Shown piece after piece: positions 53,428 through 62,219 of a stretch of DNA of 64,000 bases (positions are counted from its first letter, which is position 1; the number at the start of each line of letters is the position of its first letter). Under the pieces are notes generated by a model, which saw only the letters and a program-made list of their open reading frames with translations, was not told the origin of the DNA and did not search any database. This DNA comes from Burkholderiales bacterium RIFCSPHIGHO2_01_FULL_63_240 (GTDB taxonomy: Bacteria; Pseudomonadota; Gammaproteobacteria; Burkholderiales; Burkholderiaceae_C), in assembly GCA_001770725.1 (NCBI GenBank), contig MERU01000001.1, positions 363,012-427,011 of the forward strand, given 5' to 3'. The position numbers and the translations under genes are program-made.

Positions 53428-54420
53428 ATGCGCGAGAACTACCTTTCCATCCAATACTTGCGTGCAGCAGCGGCCTTGCTGGTGGTCTTGCACCACTCAC
53501 GCAACCCGCACCCCTGGCTGTTCAGCCCCCTGGAGCAGTTCCACGGCTTTGCCAGGGGGGTTGATGTGTTCTTCGTGATCAGCGGCCTCATCATGGCGGC
53601 CATCGGCAGCAGAGAAGCCCCCATCGACTTCGCTCGCAAACGCATCGTCCGAGTGGTGCCAATCTATTGGCTGACAACACTCGCGGCCGCATGCCTGCTC
53701 TTCATCAAGAGGGGGCTTGATCAGGACGTGATCGCGCACGTGATGAAGTCGCTGTTCTTCATCCCGCAGTTGAACCCCGCAGGAGAGCCCTTCCCGGTGC
53801 TGCCACCCGGCTGGACACTCAACTACGAGATGTATTTCTATGCGATGTTCTTTGCGTGCCTGTGGACAAGGCACCCCATCAGGAACTGCTTCCTTGCCCT
53901 GCTGGGTTGCGTTGTTCTTGGGCAGATGATTCAGCCTGCCGACATCATCTCTGTCACCTACACCAACCACCTGTTGACCGAGTTCGCTGCGGGCCTGGTG
54001 ATTGGGCGATACCGGCGTGAGATCGCATCTCAGCCGTGGCTTGCGTGCCTGGCTCCTCTGGGTGCCTGGCTGCTGTTCGGCTCACAGCACTGGAGCATGT
54101 CCGCAGCAGGCGCCACCCTCATCGTCGCAGGCGCCCTGGCACTGGAGAGCAAGATGCGCCTGGTGCCCATCGGCAAGGAACTGGGAGACGCCAGCTACTT
54201 CATCTACCTGTCTCACCACTTTGTCCTCGGCGCCTTGCTGAAGATCTGGGCCAAGCTGCCGCTGAGCGGCTGGCCCCAGTTCATTTCGCTGCTGGCGGCC
54301 TGCACGTTGGGCTCGATCATGGTGGGGCTCTGGGGCCACAGGCTCATCGAAAAGCCCCTGACCACTTACTTGAACAAGCGGCTCTCCGCGCGACACAAGC
54401 TGCCTGCGGTTTCCACCTGA
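53428..54420 (+). CDS. Acyltransferase family 3, ExoZ-like
   Basis: This 330-residue integral membrane acyltransferase has ENYLSIQYLRAAAALLVVLHHS at the N-terminus (conserved Arg and catalytic-type His), RGVDVFFVISGLIM near residue 43, RKRIVRVVPIYWLTTL near 69 and LPPGWTLNYEMYFYAMFF near 125. This order is typical of ExoZ-like acetyltransferases that decorate exopolysaccharide sugars. It is the third acyltransferase of the window. It has no SGNH part. It ends 41 bases from the convergent beta-helix gene. Confidence 0.9.
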   Translation: MRENYLSIQYLRAAAALLVVLHHSRNPHPWLFSPLEQFHGFARGVDVFFVISGLIMAAIGSREAPIDFARKRIVRVVPIYWLTTLAAACLLFIKRGLDQDVIAHVMKSLFFIPQLNPAGEPFPVLPPGWTLNYEMYFYAMFFACLWTRHPIRNCFLALLGCVVLGQMIQPADIISVTYTNHLLTEFAAGLVIGRYRREIASQPWLACLAPLGAWLLFGSQHWSMSAAGATLIVAGALALESKMRLVPIGKELGDASYFIYLSHHFVLGALLKIWAKLPLSGWPQFISLLAACTLGSIMVGLWGHRLIEKPLTTYLNKRLSARHKLPAVST

Positions 54421-54482
54421 AACCCCCGACTCATAACGCCGAGCAGCTCAGAACCCCCGACTCATAACGCCGAGCAGCTCAG
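54421..54482. repeat. Perfect 31-bp tandem duplication at the 3' end of the beta-helix gene
   Basis: Two identical 31-base units lie head to tail at 54421-54451 and 54452-54482. The right unit contains the last seven codons and the stop of the minus-strand beta-helix gene. The left unit is a copy lying beyond the stop. Because 31 is not a multiple of three, readthrough would not continue in frame. No third unit or partial copy was seen. This looks like recent slippage or a small segmental duplication. Confidence 0.95.
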
Positions 54483-56063
54483 CATGGCCCCAGTGATCAG
54501 GTTGGCCGATTGCGGAGAAATGCAGCTGACCAAGGTCGAGCTGGCTTCGCCGTAGGTGTTGCCGTCGCACTGAACAATGGCCATCGCGCCAGTGGCGTAT
54601 GTCGCGCTCATGGCACCAGAGCGGGCATTGCTCATTTTGTTGTTCAACAAGACCACGCCGCTGATCGAGCCGGGCTGAGAGTCCGCGCCAACGCGGATGG
54701 CATTGCGAACCACGTCGTCCACGGTGTTGCCCTTGACCAGGACATCGGCCAGGCCAATGGCTGGTGCCAGCGTGGGGTTGTTCACATCGGAGGCAGGCGA
54801 GGTGTTGTGGATCTCAATGCCTGCATGGCCGGTGCGCGCCCCCGCGTTCAACTTGGCCGTCAGTTCGGTGAAGTTGGCGCCTGTGGGCACATAGGCCGGC
54901 GACTCTGTCTGGATCTTGGAGATCTGGTTGCCCTCGATCCAGACATTCGAAACCCCATGGGTGCCGTAGGGCTCTTCACGGGCAACCAGGATGCCCGCCC
55001 CGATGGCCGATCGAGAAATCACGTTGGACTTGATGGTGACGGCTTCACCCCCAACCACAGAGATGCCACGCCCCCAGTACTGCCCGCTCAAATGGTTGCC
55101 GGCAATCAGGATGTCCTTGACGCGCGAAGACTCCCTGGCAGACGCCAGCCAGGAACCGGATGCAGCGATTTTCGTGCGCCAAGCCTTGTCCATGTACGAG
55201 ACGACCGCGATCATGTCATCGCCCGTCTCCTTCACCTGGTTGCCCAGGATGCGGCCATTTTGCGAAGCACCGGTCACGTGGATGCCATCAGACAGGCTGC
55301 GCTCAACCAGGTTGCCAGCCACGGTGAAGCCCCTGACCGCAACCACCAGGATGCCGGCCGCCGAAGCGCCGTTGCTGGGCGTTGAGCCCGGACCCGAGTC
55401 CAGGGCCACAATGCGATTGCCCTGGATCACCACGCCTCGGATGTACCCGCTGGGGGCTTCCGGACCAAATGCACTGATGCGGGAAGTCCAGGGCTCGCTG
55501 CGGCGACCTTCGGTGACGGCCGTCAAGGTGAAGCCATACACACGCGTGCCATCGGCCTTGAGGATGATGGCCTGGTCTGCCGCGTTGCTGGCGTGCAGGG
55601 TTGCACCCGACCCCCACAAGGTCACGCCTGGCGTTGTCACCACCAGCGACTTGGAATGGATGTAGCGGCCTGCAGGAAAAACAACCCATTGGCCACTCTT
55701 GGCGGCCTTGATGGCGGCCTGGATGGCGGCGGTGTCGTCCTGATCGTCATTCGGGGTCGCGCCGTAGTCACGCACCGAGATCACACTGGACGGGATGCTG
55801 GGCAGCGCCGGCACCTGGTCACATGATCCGGGCATGGGCAACTGCGCCGTGGCGGTCGAGACCGGCACATAAGACGTGAGAGATCGCAGCCTGGCCACTT
55901 CGGCCTGCTCCGCCGCGGCGCCGTCTGGCTCAGCCGCACTGCCCCCGCCCCCGCCGCCACAGGCAGAAAGCAAAACCGCGACAGCAAGGGCGAGAAGGGG
56001 GGCACGTCTGCGCACAGCCAGTGCAGGGGCGGCAGGGAGTTTGAACACGGAGACAGCAGACAC
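54462..56063 (-). CDS. Secreted pectate-lyase-like beta-helix lipoprotein
   Basis: This 533-residue protein has a lipoprotein signal (ALAVAVLLSAC, lipidated Cys35) followed by a Gly run. A pectate-lyase-superfamily start, SVRDYGATPNDDQDDTAAIQAAI, lies near residue 107. Right-handed beta-helix turns follow, for example GVVIQGNRIVALD, GFTVAGNLVERS and ILIAGNHLSGQ. It may cut or modify a glycan, or hold chains at the surface. GTG 56063 is chosen because GAGGT lies five bases upstream and the signal follows; an ATG at 56096 would also work. It is the second beta-helix protein of the locus, but is not closely related to the one at 25584. Confidence 0.82.
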   Translation of the reverse strand: MSAVSVFKLPAAPALAVRRRAPLLALAVAVLLSACGGGGGGSAAEPDGAAAEQAEVARLRSLTSYVPVSTATAQLPMPGSCDQVPALPSIPSSVISVRDYGATPNDDQDDTAAIQAAIKAAKSGQWVVFPAGRYIHSKSLVVTTPGVTLWGSGATLHASNAADQAIILKADGTRVYGFTLTAVTEGRRSEPWTSRISAFGPEAPSGYIRGVVIQGNRIVALDSGPGSTPSNGASAAGILVVAVRGFTVAGNLVERSLSDGIHVTGASQNGRILGNQVKETGDDMIAVVSYMDKAWRTKIAASGSWLASARESSRVKDILIAGNHLSGQYWGRGISVVGGEAVTIKSNVISRSAIGAGILVAREEPYGTHGVSNVWIEGNQISKIQTESPAYVPTGANFTELTAKLNAGARTGHAGIEIHNTSPASDVNNPTLAPAIGLADVLVKGNTVDDVVRNAIRVGADSQPGSISGVVLLNNKMSNARSGAMSATYATGAMAIVQCDGNTYGEASSTLVSCISPQSANLITGAMLSCSAL

Positions 56064-56719
56064 GTCACACCTCAGATCAACAATGCGTGAGAGCATATCG
56101 GCAGGTGAAAGCGCTTGTCTGTCGAGGAATCCTCAGGTTGCGGGGGTGATACAAACCGTGACAACCCTGACATTTGGCCGCATGACGCCTCGCGTCCCGC
56201 TCAGCGGCTCCACCCTCCCCCTGATTGCGGGCCCACAAATTGCCCGCCAGCATCATTTCAGCGGCATCAAGCGAGATACATCTTCACCTCATGCGTCAAA
56301 CCCACCTCGCCTGCGTCGGCCACCACAAACCGCGCCCTCGCCATCGGGTGCACGCGGATTTACACCTGCACGCTCAAGAAACACGCCCTAAGTGACTGAT
56401 TCGCATAGGGGCATCGGGGTGCATGAACATGCCAACGGAGCAGGCCAATCCAGTAACGAAAAATTGACCGTGATTCACAAGTGACGTCCTGACACGATGC
56501 ACGACAGACAGACCGCTACCAGCCCCCGCATGGGAAGGTACACGGATTCGCAATGCAGACTCACAATTGCGCTATAAAACAAGAGCAGCTCAGCTGCCGG
56601 ATTGCGAGGCGCCAAAGCCTCACAGGGGGTGCCACGACCGCAGGTACGGTTTGTGCGTAAGCACAGGCATCGATACAAAGCAAGCAGAGGCTTCGCCTCC
56701 GCATCACCAAGCGTACGCC
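56064..56719. promoter_or_regulatory. Long divergent gap at the left edge of a low-GC insertion
   Basis: About 650 bases with no supported gene. GC drops within it from typical to visibly lower after about 56400. It contains AAACCGTGACAAC (56153-56165), a sequence also present upstream of epsD. A TATAAA (56573-56578) could be a -10 element for the three-gene unit, with no convincing -35. A GAGGC/GCCTC hairpin lies near 56687-56699. The longer reading frame upstream of 56720 has no start-site support. Confidence 0.4.
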
Positions 56720-57814
56720 GTGGAAGTACTGATCAACGGAAGATTTCTATCACGTCAGATGACTGGCGTAGATCGATTCGCGCACGAGATCATTCGCGCA
56801 ATTGATAAAATTTGTGAACAAGACGCCCTTCCATTCACCTTCAGAGTTGTTGCACCCAGCCAACTTCAGGATCCTTGGCAACTCAAGAACATTCCAGTTA
56901 CTTTTGTGAGCGGCTTTTCAGGCCACCTGTGGGAGCAGGTAACGTTACCGCTGTACGCCAAAGAGCGACCTTTGATAAGCCTGTGCAATACGGGCCCAGT
57001 TTTCAAGAAAAATCACCACGTCGTCATTCACGACGCGACCACTGTTGCAGTACCAGAGTCATTCAGCCTGAAATTCAGGCTGCTGTACAAAATCCTGATG
57101 CCAATCCTCGGGTGGGCTTCAAAGTCAATTCTCACAGTTTCCGAATTTGCGCGCAACGACATAGCACGCGCCTTCAACATAACAACTGGGAACGGCTCGG
57201 TGTTGGGCGAAGGCGGAGAGCACATTTTGCGCTACGCCCCCGATGAATCCATTTTGAAGAAAAATGGCCTTGAGCGAGGAAAATATTTCCTCGCCGTCAG
57301 CAGCAACGCGCCTCACAAAAATTTCCGACTCATACTTGATGCAATTGAGTTGCTCAAGGACAAGAACATCAAAGTTGCGATCGCAGGCGGGCAAAACAGA
57401 TCAGTTTTTGGCGCAAGCGCATTGAAGAATTCAGGCAATGCCTCATGGCTTGGCTATGTATCCAATGAAGAGTTGCGCGCCTTGTACGAAAACGCCCGCG
57501 CATTCATTTTTCCGTCAATACACGAAGGCTTTGGTCTGCCTCTTGTAGAGGCCATGCAAGTTGGTTGCCCCATCATTGCATCCAGCGCCGCATCAATCCC
57601 TGAGGTATGCGGAGAAGCTGCGATTTATGTAGACCCCAAAAATCCGAATGATTTGGCTGAAGCCATCATGCTGATCCACGAATCTGACACAAAACGGGAT
57701 CAACTTTCAAGGCTCGCCAAACACCGGTCTGAATTGTGGCAATGGGATGCAGCGGCACGCAACCTCATTTCACACCTGACAAGAATCCATTCAGTGAAGG
57801 CAAGCAAAAAATGA
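56720..57814 (+). CDS. Glycosyltransferase family 4 (GT-B), low-GC
   Basis: This 364-residue transferase begins at GTG 56720 with VEVLINGRFLSRQMTGVDRFAHEI, the MTGVxRF acceptor-domain signature. The donor domain has YFLAVSSNAPHKNFRLILDAI near residue 185 and EGFGLPLVEAM, an EX7E motif, near 270. Codon use is AT-richer than its neighbours, with more AAA, AAT and TTT. No strong ribosome site precedes the GTG, so the exact start is uncertain. It is the first gene of a three-gene unit and overlaps the next by four bases. Confidence 0.82.
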   Translation: MEVLINGRFLSRQMTGVDRFAHEIIRAIDKICEQDALPFTFRVVAPSQLQDPWQLKNIPVTFVSGFSGHLWEQVTLPLYAKERPLISLCNTGPVFKKNHHVVIHDATTVAVPESFSLKFRLLYKILMPILGWASKSILTVSEFARNDIARAFNITTGNGSVLGEGGEHILRYAPDESILKKNGLERGKYFLAVSSNAPHKNFRLILDAIELLKDKNIKVAIAGGQNRSVFGASALKNSGNASWLGYVSNEELRALYENARAFIFPSIHEGFGLPLVEAMQVGCPIIASSAASIPEVCGEAAIYVDPKNPNDLAEAIMLIHESDTKRDQLSRLAKHRSELWQWDAAARNLISHLTRIHSVKASKK

Positions 57815-58770
57815 GAGCGATTATTTTCGGCGGCGCAGGTTACATTGGAACGAAGCTCGCGGAGCACCTGCTCAGCCAGCCTGAAAATTCGGAAGTCATC
57901 ATTTGCGACATCCAACCGTCATCACTCGCAAAACATCCGAGGGTGAAGTACTTTGCGTGCGACGTTCGAAAACCAATCGACATTGCCGTGGATCAAGCCG
58001 ATTGGATTTTCAACTTTGCAGCCATCCACCGGGAGCCAGGCCACGAAGACCATGAGTACTTCGAAACCAATCTCGCAGGCGCAGAGAATGTCTGCAACTT
58101 TGCCGAGAAGATCGACTGCAAAAACATCTACTTCACCAGCAGCATCAGTGTCTACGGCCCGACAAATGGGCCAACAGATGAGAGCTGCCAGATCTGCCCG
58201 ATAACACCATACGGCGGCTCCAAATACCCAGCAGAACTGATTCATCGCATCTGGCAAAGTCGCCACTCTTCTGAGCGTCGACTGGTCATCGTACGCCCAG
58301 GCGTGGTTTATGGCCCACAGGACCCGGGCAACATTGGCCGAATGCTTAACGCCATCAAACGCGGGTATTTCGCATTTCCTGGATCAACATCTGTCAAAAA
58401 ATCCTACGCATACATTTACGGCCTGCTTGACAGCATTGACTTTGCAATTGCGAGGCAAGATCCAATCATAGTTTATAACTATGTGGAAAAAAACACCGAA
58501 TCACTTGGCGTTGTGGCCCAGGCCATGAAGTCAGCAACCGGTTCTAAAGCACCAATTCTAAGCATCCCAACAGCTCTTTTATTGCCCTTGGCAAAGTTGG
58601 TGCAGGCCCTGCTTGGAAACAAGAATCCGATTCACCCCCTGCGGGTGATCAAAGCTGGCCGACCAACGCACATCATTCCAGGCTGGTTGATCAGCCAAGG
58701 CTTCCCCTTCAAATATTCACTTGAAAAATCTCTAGCGCACTGGAAGTCAGCGCATCCGAAGGACTTTTAA
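57811..58770 (+). CDS. NAD-dependent epimerase/dehydratase (SDR), low-GC
   Basis: This 319-residue SDR enzyme has the Rossmann start MRAIIFGGAGYIGTKLAEHL, NFAAIHREPG near residue 73, FTSSISVYGP near 109 and the catalytic YGGSK near 139. The substrate is probably a nucleotide sugar or lipid-linked sugar. The ATG at 57811 overlaps the transferase stop as ATGA. A closely matching dehydratase type (UDP-glucose epimerase versus GDP-sugar reductase) could not be settled. Composition is as AT-rich as in its neighbours. Confidence 0.82.
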   Translation: MRAIIFGGAGYIGTKLAEHLLSQPENSEVIICDIQPSSLAKHPRVKYFACDVRKPIDIAVDQADWIFNFAAIHREPGHEDHEYFETNLAGAENVCNFAEKIDCKNIYFTSSISVYGPTNGPTDESCQICPITPYGGSKYPAELIHRIWQSRHSSERRLVIVRPGVVYGPQDPGNIGRMLNAIKRGYFAFPGSTSVKKSYAYIYGLLDSIDFAIARQDPIIVYNYVEKNTESLGVVAQAMKSATGSKAPILSIPTALLLPLAKLVQALLGNKNPIHPLRVIKAGRPTHIIPGWLISQGFPFKYSLEKSLAHWKSAHPKDF

Positions 58771-58771
58771 A

Positions 58772-59920
58772 ATGAGCTCCACAACTCGAGTACTGCATGT
58801 TGCGGAGGTCATCAAGGGCGGGACCGCAACCTACCTCAGTGAAATTGATTTCGGTGACACCGGCACAACACATTTTCGATACCTGGTTCCCGAAGATGAA
58901 CTGCGGCACCTTCCACCGGCGCGGCAGGGTAGCGCCATGACATTCAAAGGCAGGTCAAAGCGAGCGCTCAACCTGATCGCCATGATGCCTGCCATACTTG
59001 AGTGTGAGAAATCGGGCAAATTTGACGTCATCCATGCTCACGGCACTTATGCCGGCATTTGCGTCCGCATTTTGCGGCTTCTTGGATTTGTCAAAACACC
59101 CATCGTTTACTGTGCGCATGGCTGGGCTTTTGACAGAGAAGCATCGGAAAAAATCAAATTTGCATATGCATTCGTTGAGCGCATTCTTCAGCCTCACGCA
59201 GAAAAAATTGTTTGCATCTCAAATCATGATTACACAAGCGCGTTGGATCGGGGCCTAAAGAAGGACAATCTTGTTGTCGTGCTCAATGGCATTGATGACC
59301 GGTCGCCATCTTCGCCCATCCCAAACAAGAATCAACCTACCATCCTGTTTGCCGGAAGGTTCGACAAACAAAAGGGAGTTGACGTCTTTCTCTCGTCCAT
59401 CAATTACTGCAAATCCAATTTCAGGGCCATCGCAGTCGGGGATGTTTCGTCAGGCGATCTTGCCATCTCCAAAGAGAACGCAAAAGTCGAGTTCCCTGGG
59501 TGGGTTGAGCGCGCCGAGGTTCAACGCTTGATTGACGCATGCGACGTTTTCGTCATGCCTTCGAGGTGGGAAGGCTTTGGCCTGTCAGCGCTTGAAGCGA
59601 TGAGAGCCGGCAAGGCTGTGATCGCATCCAGCGTGGGCGGTTTGACCGAATTAGTGCTGGATGGCGAAACAGGCTACCTGGTGCCACCTGGCGATGCCAA
59701 GGCGTTAGCATCTGCAATTGACCGGGCCGCAAACTCAGACACTGCCGCCATGGGAGCAAAGGGGCGGGAAAGATTTTTGAATCTATTCACGTCTCAACGC
59801 CTAAGGCAAGAGCTTTTCGCGCTGTATGCCAAAGTTAAGCAGCAGTCGAGCTCCGGGCCCCCGAGCTCGACTCGGAACGACGAGAGGCAGGCGCAAGATA
59901 TCAAATACAACGCTCGATAG
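58772..59920 (+). CDS. Glycosyltransferase family 4 (GT-B), low-GC
   Basis: This 382-residue transferase has RVLHVAEVIKGGTATYLSEI at the start, FDVIHAHGTYAGI near residue 85, a donor domain with ILFAGRFDKQKGVDVFLSSI near 193 and EGFGLSALEAM, an EX7E motif, near 270. GAAGGA gives a good ribosome site nine bases before ATG 58772. It is the last of the low-GC unit; a hairpin terminator follows. It is probably a transferase for an early or terminal sugar added by the inserted module. Confidence 0.88.
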   Translation: MSSTTRVLHVAEVIKGGTATYLSEIDFGDTGTTHFRYLVPEDELRHLPPARQGSAMTFKGRSKRALNLIAMMPAILECEKSGKFDVIHAHGTYAGICVRILRLLGFVKTPIVYCAHGWAFDREASEKIKFAYAFVERILQPHAEKIVCISNHDYTSALDRGLKKDNLVVVLNGIDDRSPSSPIPNKNQPTILFAGRFDKQKGVDVFLSSINYCKSNFRAIAVGDVSSGDLAISKENAKVEFPGWVERAEVQRLIDACDVFVMPSRWEGFGLSALEAMRAGKAVIASSVGGLTELVLDGETGYLVPPGDAKALASAIDRAANSDTAAMGAKGRERFLNLFTSQRLRQELFALYAKVKQQSSSGPPSSTRNDERQAQDIKYNAR

Positions 59921-59926
59921 CACCAA

Positions 59927-59955
59927 CCCGCAGATTTATTGTTGAAATCTGCGGG
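59927..59955. terminator. Bidirectional-type terminator hairpin
   Basis: A perfect 11-bp stem (59927-59937 with 59945-59955) and a 7-base loop lie between the convergent GT4 and polymerase genes. The T-rich loop side and partial T content suit termination in both directions, though no long T run follows. Confidence 0.75.
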
Positions 59956-59967
59956 CCAGCGGCGCTG

Positions 59968-61293
59968 TCACCCTGGTTTTCGCTTGGCGCCGATGATCAG
60001 GAGCGCCAAGCCAACGCCCAGGAAAGCCGTGAACGAGCGCGATTCCCCGAAGTAGGGGTACCTGTAGAGCTCCAGCATCATGATGAAGCACAAGGGGAAC
60101 AACAAAACCCCTCGCGCACGACCATCGGTGATTGCACGGTACAAGAACCCGCTCACAAAGCCCAGCACACTGAAGTAGGTCATCGCGCCAGCCACGCCCA
60201 GGTCGTACACCACTGTGTAAACCCCTGAAGGGTTGTTGAACTCGGGGTCGGCATACTTTTTCAGAAAGTACCCCATGGATGAGTAATCCAGCTCTGAGTA
60301 GTAACGAAACAGGGCACCAAAAATCCAAGGGGCCTTGTATGCGAACGCCAGGGTGTGCTCAAACTTGAAGCTCGGCCAGTTTTGGGTGTGAAGGAGGCCG
60401 GCGCCGTTGTTCAGGGACGTGTAGTAGTACGTCGCGAAACGGCCCGCCGCGAACTCCCAGAACGGCATCTTGCCCTGGTAGGTGTCCGACTGCCACGACC
60501 GGAAGTACTCTCCGACGCCGAAGTAGAGGATCAGCAAGGGCAGGCCGATGAGGGGCAACAGGGAAACCAAGCGCCGGGACCCAGGGGACATGCTGCCGCA
60601 CTTGGCACAGACAAATGGAACCACCACCGCAACGCCGATCTCGATCATGGCCAGGCGTTCTGACCAGACGTAGACGCGAAAGATGGTCAGCAGCAGCAGT
60701 GAAATGGCCAACCAGCGCAAGGACCTGCTCACCTTCTGAGGCTGCGTCACCAAAACGTGGGTGAACAGCGCGAAGAACACAGGCATGAAATTGACCAGCG
60801 AGGACACACCCGTGGCCGTCGAGATCTCTTCACGGCCCATGCGGATGCTGCCCGTGAGAACACCGAACAAGGTAGCTGGCGAGAAAAAGATCTTCCTGAA
60901 CCAGACCATGTAGGCGAACACACCGATGAGCCCGATCACCCAGGCAGCCACAGCCCAGTTCCGCTCATGGACCGGGGTCCCGCCTCCTTTGATCTGGACC
61001 TGTTGACCGACCAGCGCAGCCAGGGCCATCAAGGCCATGAGACCTATGCCGCCAAGCGAATATCCAATGTCGAGGTACTGGATCCCACGCACCGTCAGCG
61101 CTGGGGAGCGAATCTCGCCCAGCAACATGATCAGCAGGAACACCGGTATCAGAAAGCCGACGATCAGGCCGAAAGGCGAGATCCACCAGATGCCACGGCG
61201 ACTCTGTGCATTCGCTTTCATGGAGGTCGCCGCAATGCTGGACTGCGATGCGTGGGAGGTGGCCGAGCGCATCGACACAAGGCTTTCAGGCAT
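59968..61293 (-). CDS. O-antigen/exopolysaccharide polymerase (set 2)
   Basis: This 441-residue inner-membrane protein has about eleven hydrophobic segments. Aromatic-rich loops with KFEHTLAFAYKAPWIFGALFRYY (described, not full) near residue 290 and SGVYTVVYDLGVAGAMTYF near 355 are typical of Wzy-like oligosaccharide polymerases. The C-terminal FIMMLELYRYPYFGESRSF is a further polymerase trait. ATG 61293 shares its base with the epsG2 stop (TGATG), so translation is coupled. It belongs to the epsF2-epsG2-polymerase unit. Confidence 0.8.
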   Translation of the reverse strand: MPESLVSMRSATSHASQSSIAATSMKANAQSRRGIWWISPFGLIVGFLIPVFLLIMLLGEIRSPALTVRGIQYLDIGYSLGGIGLMALMALAALVGQQVQIKGGGTPVHERNWAVAAWVIGLIGVFAYMVWFRKIFFSPATLFGVLTGSIRMGREEISTATGVSSLVNFMPVFFALFTHVLVTQPQKVSRSLRWLAISLLLLTIFRVYVWSERLAMIEIGVAVVVPFVCAKCGSMSPGSRRLVSLLPLIGLPLLILYFGVGEYFRSWQSDTYQGKMPFWEFAAGRFATYYYTSLNNGAGLLHTQNWPSFKFEHTLAFAYKAPWIFGALFRYYSELDYSSMGYFLKKYADPEFNNPSGVYTVVYDLGVAGAMTYFSVLGFVSGFLYRAITDGRARGVLLFPLCFIMMLELYRYPYFGESRSFTAFLGVGLALLIIGAKRKPG

Positions 61294-62189
61294 CAATAGT
61301 CGTTGAGCACCGTGCCCAGGATTTCCACACGGGCTCTCGAGCAGTACTGCGCCAACTGCTTGACGGTCTTGGTCGAATTCGCTCCGGCACGAACCACCAT
61401 CAGCACGTTCTGGCACTTGGCTGCGATGGACACGCAATCGATGCCGACGTCAGCAGCCGGTGTGTCAACGATCACAAAATCAAACTTGTTGCGCAAGTCA
61501 TTGAGAAGCAAAGCGAAAGTCGGTCGCTCAACCAATTCCTGAGGGTTGGGCGGGATGACCCCGGAGGGGAGCACGAACAGATTCGCAAACTCAGGCGACG
61601 GAACACACAGCCCCGCTTCTGCGCGACCATTGAGCGCCTCGGACAAGCCGGTCTGGCGATCAGAGATTTCGAACAGCTCCTGCATGCGCGCATTGCGCAT
61701 GTCGGCGTCAACCAGTGCCACTCGCCCACCCAATTGCGCCAGGGTGATGGCCAGGTTGGCCGCAATGAAGGTCTTGCCATCACCGCGGTCCGCGCTGAGC
61801 AGGGCGATCACGTGCCCATGTCGGGCACCTGCGTCCGCACCCAGCTTGATCAGCAACTGACTGCGCAAATTGCGAAAGCGCTCGGCATGATCAGAGAATG
61901 GCGCGTTTGCCACCACGAGTTCATCGGACACAGACCGTGCCGCAGCGTTTCGATACGGATAGTTGTATTGCTGGGAGAGTGCCCAGATCACGTCCTGAGG
62001 TGAAGCCAGGCCCAGCTCAACAGCCGCCTCACCAAAGCGTTTGCCTGTTGCGCCCTGATGGGCGAGGATGGCATTGACCTGCTCAGGGCTCAGCTGCTTG
62101 GCCTGCGTGATGATGTTGCCGATGCTGCGCTCATCGACGGCATGGGTACCTCGGCGCTTCTCTGCAGACGAGGAGGTGATTTGGTTCAT
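61293..62189 (-). CDS. epsG: EpsG-type BY-kinase-like ATPase with N-terminal MshEN-like domain (set 2)
   Basis: This 298-residue protein has the same two-part layout as the 24664 copy. Residues 22-45 and 51-74 are 24-residue motifs with Gly at 3, Leu at 21 and Gln at 24, separated by five residues, as in c-di-GMP-binding MshEN. The ATPase has Walker A SADRGDGKT (132-140), Walker A' LVDADMRNAR (159-168) and Walker B FVIVDTPA. The C-terminus is NDY with a single Tyr and no cluster. ATG 62189 is chosen because AAGG lies at good spacing; ATG 62198 is possible. It would pair with EpsF2. Confidence 0.9.
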   Translation of the reverse strand: MNQITSSSAEKRRGTHAVDERSIGNIITQAKQLSPEQVNAILAHQGATGKRFGEAAVELGLASPQDVIWALSQQYNYPYRNAAARSVSDELVVANAPFSDHAERFRNLRSQLLIKLGADAGARHGHVIALLSADRGDGKTFIAANLAITLAQLGGRVALVDADMRNARMQELFEISDRQTGLSEALNGRAEAGLCVPSPEFANLFVLPSGVIPPNPQELVERPTFALLLNDLRNKFDFVIVDTPAADVGIDCVSIAAKCQNVLMVVRAGANSTKTVKQLAQYCSRARVEILGTVLNDY

Positions 62190-62219
62190 GACTCGCATAC
62201 CTTGACTTGACTGTCGCAC

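Noticed and set aside
54421..54482. CRISPR-like repeat
   Set aside because: The two 31-base units are directly adjacent without spacers and lie over the end of a gene; no further units and no cas genes.
56567..56719. N-terminal extension of the low-GC GT4 gene
   Set aside because: The 51 extra residues have no similarity to the GT4 start and no ribosome site; the family pattern begins at GTG 56720.
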